DNA from: Brucella cytisi
GTDB lineage: Bacteria; Pseudomonadota; Alphaproteobacteria; Rhizobiales; Rhizobiaceae
Assembly (NCBI GenBank): GCA_012103075.1
Contig: JAAVLQ010000001.1
Span: 1,922,001-1,986,000 of the forward strand
Direction: 5' to 3'
Length of the DNA stretch: 64,000 nucleotides
Shown in pieces: positions 59,979 through 64,000 of the stretch (the first letter of the stretch is position 1; each line of letters opens with the position of its first letter). Below the pieces are notes generated by a model. The model was given only the letters and a program-made list of their open reading frames with translations. It ran no database searches and was not told where the DNA came from. Both the position numbers and the translations under genes were made by a program.

Positions 59979-61813
59979 GTGAGTCTATTTAAGAAGAAAA
60001 ACAAGAAGATCGATACGGGCGAAGCCACCCGCGTAATCCGGCGCATGATGTCGGAAAACATCCGCGAATATAAAAAGAATTACATTATCGCCATTCTGGC
60101 ATCGCTCATCGTCGGCGGATCGAATGGCGCATTGGCCTATATGATGAAGCCGATGATCGACAAGATCTTCTATGAGCAAAATCTCGCTCTGGTCTGGGTC
60201 ATTTGTGGCACATTGCTGTCCATCTTCGTATTGCGTGGCATTTCCGGCTATATACAGGCTGTGGAACTGGCCAAGATCGGCAACAATCTGGTCGCGCGCT
60301 ACCAAAAGCGCATTTTCGACCATCTGATGAAGCTCGGTCTCGATTTCTATAACGACACCCGTTCCGGTCATCTGGCAGCGCAGATCAATCAGAACGTTTC
60401 CGGCATTCGCGATCTGCTCAACATGACGATTTCGTCGATCGCGCGCGATTTCATCTCGCTCGTCGGTCTCGTCGGCATGATGTTCTACATGGACCCGGTT
60501 CTGTCCGTTGCGATTTTCCTGATCGGACCGCCGCTTATTCTCGCCGTTGCCTATATTTCGCGCCGCATTCGCTCTGTCACCCGTGATCTCGTGCATCTCA
60601 ATTCCCATCTGCTGGGCGCGATGCAGGAATCGATTCAGGGCATTGCCATCGTCAAGGCCTTTACGATGGAAGACCAGTTGCGTGCCAAGATCGGCAAGCT
60701 CATCGACCAGTCCGAAGGCCGCAGCAACAAGATCGCCAAGGTCTCCGAGCGCACAACGCCCATTTCCGAAATGCTGGCGGGTTTTGCAGTCTCCGGCGTG
60801 CTGGCCTATAGCGGCTACCGCGCCATTCTCGAACAACAACCGCCCGGCGCAACCTTTGCCTTCATCACCGCAATGCTGCTTGCCTATGATCCGGCTCGCC
60901 GCCTCGCCCGCCTTCAGGTCGGGCTGGAAAAAGGCGCTCGTCAATGCGCGCATGATCTATGAAGTGCTGGATATAGAGCCGCGCCAGCGCGATCTTCCAA
61001 ACGCCGTGGAACTGAAAGCCGGTCCCGGCGAAATCCGCTTCGAGGATATCTATTTCTCCTATCACGAGACCGCGCCGGTGCTTCACGGCGTCAGCTTCGT
61101 CGCCAAGGCGGGAGAAACCACTGCCGTGGTGGGCGCTTCGGGCGCGGGCAAATCGACGCTCATCAATCTTGTCCAGCGCTTCTACGATCTCGACAGCGGC
61201 AAGATCCTGTTCGACGGACAGGATATCGCACAGGTCAAGAAACGGTCGCTGCGCCATGCCATCGCCTATGTCTCGCAGCAGCCCTATCTGTTTGAAGGCA
61301 CCATTGCCGACAATATCCGCTATGGCCGCCCGGACGCGACGGATGAAGAAATCATCGAGGCGGCGAAACTTGCCCATGCGCATGAATTCATCCTGCAACA
61401 GCCGCAGGGCTACGACACGCCGGTCGGCGAAAACGGCGTGACGCTTTTTCTGGCGGCCAGCGCCAGCGCGTCTCGATCGCTCGCGCCATCGTTCGCAATG
61501 CGCCGGTTCTCCTGCTAGACGAAGCGACTTCCGCCCTCGACAACGAATCGGAGAAGCGGGTCCAGCAAGCGCTGGAAGGCATCATGCAGAACCGCACCAC
61601 AATCGTGATCGCCCATCGTCTTTCCACGGTGGTCAATGCAAATCGCATCGTGGTGATGGAAGCTGGTCGTGTGGTGGAAGAAGGGCGTCACGACGATCTG
61701 ATCGGCATCCAGAACGGCGTCTATGCCCGCTTTTATCAATTGCAGAGCGGCAACGGCGATATCATCACCGAAAAAAAACGGCAGAAGAATTGCGGACAGG
61801 AGAACCCCGATGA
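59979..61813 (+). CDS. MsbA-like ABC exporter, fused permease-ATPase (three frame breaks)
   Basis: Type IV ABC half-transporter of about 611 residues, inner membrane. The permease has six helices ([20 protein letters not shown] onward). The ATPase shows Walker [17 protein letters not shown], signature [15 protein letters not shown], Walker [13 protein letters not shown] and H-loop [11 protein letters not shown]. Breaks lie near 60930 ([16 protein letters not shown]), 61445 (GVTLSGGQ) and in an A-run near 61771 ([14 protein letters not shown]). GTG 59979 is chosen as start. The stop overlaps the dapB start. Lipid A/lipid flippase or drug export are both possible. Confidence 0.92.
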
Positions 61814-62643
61814 GCGGAGAAACGCAGAACAGCGAAGTGGGCCTCGTCGTCGTCGGCGCTGGCGGACGCATGGGCCAGACGTTGATCCGGACCATCCAGA
61901 CCATCGAAGGCGCGAAACTGGTCGGTGCCATCGAACGCTCCAGCTCTCCACTTCTCGGCAGGGGATGCTGGCGAAGTCACCGGCATTGGCCCGCTCGGCG
62001 TGATAATCACCGACGATCCGTTGCCGGTCTTTGCCAAGGCGCACGGCGTCCTCGATTTCACAAGCCCTGCGGCAAGCGTGGAATTTGCAGGGCTTGCTGC
62101 TCAAGCGCGCATCGTGCACGTCATCGGCACGACGGGCTGCTCGGCTGAACACGACGAGAAAATCCGCGCCGCCGCCCGCCATGCAACCATCGTCAAATCC
62201 GGCAATATGAGCCTCGGCGTCAATCTTCTGTCCGTTCTGGTGCAGAAGGCAGCGCAAGCGCTCGATCCTGCGGATTTCGACATCGAAATTCTCGAGATGC
62301 ACCACAAGCACAAGGTCGATGCACCGTCCGGCACCGCGCTGCTTCTCGGCGAAGCGGCAGCGAAGGGGCGCGACATTGCACTGGCGGAAAACAGCGTGCG
62401 CGTGCGTGACGGTTATACCGGCCCGCGCGAAACCGGCTCCATCGGCTTTGCAACATTGCGCGGCGGTTCGGTCATCGGCGATCATTCGGTGATTCTGGCT
62501 GGTCCCGGTGAACGCGTCGTTCTTTCCCATCATGCCGAAGACCGGTCGGTGTTTGCACGTGGTGCCATCAAGGCCGCACTCTGGGCCCATGGCAAAAGCC
62601 CGGTCTCTATTCGATGCTCGATGTTCTCGGGCTGAACGACTGA
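61810..62643 (+). CDS. dapB: 4-hydroxy-tetrahydrodipicolinate reductase (two frame breaks)
   Basis: NAD(P)H-dependent reductase of diaminopimelate/lysine synthesis. [15 protein letters not shown] is the dinucleotide site, [14 protein letters not shown] follows, and [18 protein letters not shown] holds the catalytic His and Lys. Breaks near 61965 ([17 protein letters not shown]) and in an A-run near 62594 ([18 protein letters not shown]). About 278 residues. Translationally coupled to the ABC gene by a 4-base overlap. Confidence 0.95.
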
Positions 62644-62655
62644 TCGTTTCCACCG

Positions 62656-62752
62656 GAGCGCCGATCCGACCTGTTCAGATCAGCTCTCCAGAGTTTGTCT
62701 TATCGCGCATCTTATCCGAAAACCGCTTCACACTTTTCGGGATGCGCTCTCT
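62656..62752. repeat. Composite palindromic repeat (C-like plus A) between dapB and gpmA
   Basis: Partial C unit GAGCGCCGATCCGACCTG..CAGCTCT (62656-62687) and A unit CGCGCATCTTATCCGAAAAC..CACTTTTCGGGATGCGCTCT (62704-62750), 16 bases before gpmA. Confidence 0.78.
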
Positions 62753-62767
62753 AACGGAGCGTTGCAT

Positions 62768-63388
62768 ATGTCTCGTACTCTCGTCCCGGTCCGCCACGGT
62801 CAAAGCGAGTGGAACCTCAAGAACCTCTTCACCGGATGGCGCGATCCGGGCCTGACCGAACAAGGCCATGCCGAGGCCAAGGCCGCAGGCCAGCGCCTGA
62901 AAGCTGCCGGTCTGAAGTTCGACATCGCCTATACGTCTGCGCTGTCGCGTGCGCAGGTGACCTGCCAGCACATTCTGGACCAGCTCGGTCAGTCTGATCT
63001 CAAGACGATCCGCGATCAGGCCCTGAACGAGCGCGACTATGGCGATCTGTCCGGCCTCAACAAGGATGATGCCCGCGCCAAGTGGGGTGAGGAACAGGTC
63101 CATATCTGGCGCCGTTCCTACGACGTCCCGCCTCCGGGCGGCGAAAGCCTGAAGGATACCGGCGCGCGCGTTTGGCCGTACTATCTGCACACAGTGCAGC
63201 CACACGTGCTGCGCGGCGAAACCGTTCTGGTTGCAGCCCACGGCAATTCGCTCCGGGCACTGATCATGGCGCTCGATGGTCTGACACCGGAACAGATTCT
63301 CAAGCAGGAACTCAACACCGGTGTTCCGGTCGTTTACCGGCTCAATGCCGATTCGACAGTCGCTTCGAAGGAAATTCTCGAAGCCTGA
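62768..63388 (+). CDS. gpmA: 2,3-bisphosphoglycerate-dependent phosphoglycerate mutase
   Basis: Glycolytic mutase of 206 residues, intact. The phosphohistidine motif is [17 protein letters not shown], followed by [33 protein letters not shown] and the second His in [13 protein letters not shown]. The start is ATG 62768 after CGGAGCG. Its leader consists mostly of palindromic repeat DNA. Confidence 0.95.
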   Translation: MSRTLVPVRHGQSEWNLKNLFTGWRDPGLTEQGHAEAKAAGQRLKAAGLKFDIAYTSALSRAQVTCQHILDQLGQSDLKTIRDQALNERDYGDLSGLNKDDARAKWGEEQVHIWRRSYDVPPPGGESLKDTGARVWPYYLHTVQPHVLRGETVLVAAHGNSLRALIMALDGLTPEQILKQELNTGVPVVYRLNADSTVASKEILEA

Positions 63389-63412
63389 TAGCTGTTTGGC
63401 TGTGAATTCGTC

Positions 63413-63440
63413 GGGCGCGTCAGCGCGCCCGTCCCTCTTT
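63413..63440 (+). terminator. Terminator after gpmA
   Basis: GGGCGCG-TCAG-CGCGCCC followed by a CT-rich tract with TTTT. Confidence 0.75.
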
Positions 63441-63497
63441 TCAACGCGAAAAAAGCATTGGCTGAAAAAAAAAGCTGGCTGAATGTCGAAAACGCGA

Positions 63498-63525
63498 TTG
63501 ACAGAGACAGGTCGACCCCTTAGAT
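63498..63525 (+). promoter_or_regulatory. Promoter of tRNA-Leu
   Basis: TTGACA (63498-63503), 16-base spacer, TTAGAT (63520-63525), 12 bases before the tRNA. Confidence 0.75.
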
Positions 63526-63536
63526 GGGTCCTCGTC

Positions 63537-63623
63537 GCCCAGATGGCGGAATTGGTAGACGCACCAGCTTCAGGTGCTGGCGCTCGCAAGGGCGTGGAGG
63601 TTCGAGTCCTCTTCTGGGCACCA
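63537..63623 (+). tRNA. tRNA-Leu (CAG anticodon)
   Basis: Acceptor GCCCAGA pairs with TCTGGGC, and CCA is encoded at 63621-63623. D-arm GGTAGAC, anticodon stem CCAGC/GCTGG around TTCAGGT (anticodon CAG, reads CUG), a long variable arm typical of tRNA-Leu, and T-arm GGTTCGAGTCC. 87 nucleotides. Confidence 0.96.
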
Positions 63624-63665
63624 TTTCCAAGTCTTCAGACCACTACCAAGGTCCAGAAGCACCCC

Positions 63666-63692
63666 AAAAAGCCCGCGCAAGCGGGCTTTTTG
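63666..63692 (+). terminator. Terminator after tRNA-Leu
   Basis: AAAAAGCCCGC-GCAA-GCGGGCTTTTT, a perfect 11-base stem. Confidence 0.88.
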
Positions 63693-63760
63693 TTTCTGGA
63701 TTGTCGTTCCGACAGGATCAGCTTCAAGCCGGTTAATCCGACCAACAGATTTGGCAGTCG

Positions 63761-64000
63761 ATGCAGTTTTCTCCCTCCGAACGCGACGCTTTCTTCGAAT
63801 TGCTGAAATGGCGGCGCGATGTCCGTCACTTCAGCGATAGAGCCATAGACGGCAGAATCATCGATTCTTTGCGCGAAGCGATGGATTATGCTCCCTCCGT
63901 CGGCAATGCCCCCCCCGGCGCGTGATTTCAGTTGAAACTGCTGCAATACGCGCAGCGGTGCACGACAATTTTCTGGAAGCCAACCGGTCGGCCGCACAAA
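63761..64000 (+). CDS. bluB: 5,6-dimethylbenzimidazole synthase, 5' part (frame interrupted)
   Basis: Flavin-destroying enzyme that makes the lower ligand of cobalamin. Begins MQFSPSERDAFFELLKWRRD, then VRHFSDRAIDG and YAPSVGNA; the R-R-D-V-R-H-F motif is typical. A C-run at 63910-63917 breaks the frame; corrected, it continues ARVISVETAAIRAAVHDNF and runs off the window. QueG in this window is a cobalamin user, but no genetic link is implied. Confidence 0.85.

Noticed and set aside
63624..63760. Cobalamin riboswitch upstream of bluB
   Set aside because: Only 137 bases separate tRNA-Leu from bluB and part is a terminator; no B12-box-like sequence is visible.

Overview
This window looks like chromosomal DNA of a Brucellaceae alphaproteobacterium (Ochrobactrum/Brucella type; close to Brucella anthropi or B. 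intermedia by protein content). The evidence is the split three-subunit proton-translocating transhydrogenase (pntA1-pntA2-pntB), the orders rpmH-rnpA-yidC-engB-argB, dapD..dapE..truA-fmt-def-rmuC and mgsA-glk-ABC-dapB-gpmA, abundant TTG/GTG starts, and short palindromic intergenic repeats typical of the Rhizobiales. The genus is my inference from remembered gene content, not from a search.

Layout. 0.2-9 kb: a membrane alpha/beta-hydrolase-like protein, a MaoC hydratase, a HAD phosphatase, a SAF/oxidoreductase protein, the transhydrogenase operon, a small aa3-oxidase subunit IV-like protein and a FeeM-like N-acyltransferase. 9-18 kb: a serine hydrolase with an in-frame amber codon, a membrane GGDEF-EAL protein, an SDR, a class I amidotransferase, a 2-hydroxyacid reductase with its LacI regulator, and a MarR regulator. 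18-29 kb: a creatininase-family hydrolase, a zinc-type COG0523 GTPase behind a probable Zur box with a WD40 protein, an IS630-family insertion sequence, a DUF1287 protein, an esterase, the msrPQ methionine-sulfoxide repair pair, DUF4105, RidA and a SnoaL-like protein. 29-36.6 kb: rpmH-rnpA-yidC-engB, a histidine phosphatase, argB, a pyrimidine 5'-nucleotidase-like HAD, DUF817 and a LOG-family protein. 36.9-48.4 kb: dapD, two tandem DUF680 secreted proteins, a BTLCP transglutaminase-like protein, dapE, a membrane protein, a divergent LysR/quinone oxidoreductase pair, def-fmt-truA, rmuC, a SelW-like Rdx protein and a GIY-YIG protein. 48.5-64 kb: lepA, an NDUFA9-like protein, uppP, GST, queG, an epimerase, a Bcr/CflA MFS exporter, mepA, mgsA-glk-msbA-like ABC-dapB-gpmA, tRNA-Leu(CAG) and the start of bluB.

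The window is mainly housekeeping. Lysine/diaminopimelate synthesis (dapD, dapE, dapB), envelope biogenesis (yidC, uppP, MsbA-like ABC, mepA) and translation (rpmH, rnpA, def, fmt, truA, lepA, engB, tRNA-Leu) are the recurrent themes. I found no convincing undescribed multi-gene system, CRISPR array, prophage or defence island.

Two window-wide properties matter most. First, about 48 apparent frame breaks affect about 34 genes, many of them essential and many at homopolymers. The sequence therefore most likely carries uncorrected indel errors, and I give the reconstructed gene spans. Second, several families of short palindromic repeats share TA|GAGCG...CGCTC|TA ends with the resident IS630 element, and four genes have their stop codon exactly at such a repeat edge, which suggests IS630-mobilised miniature elements.
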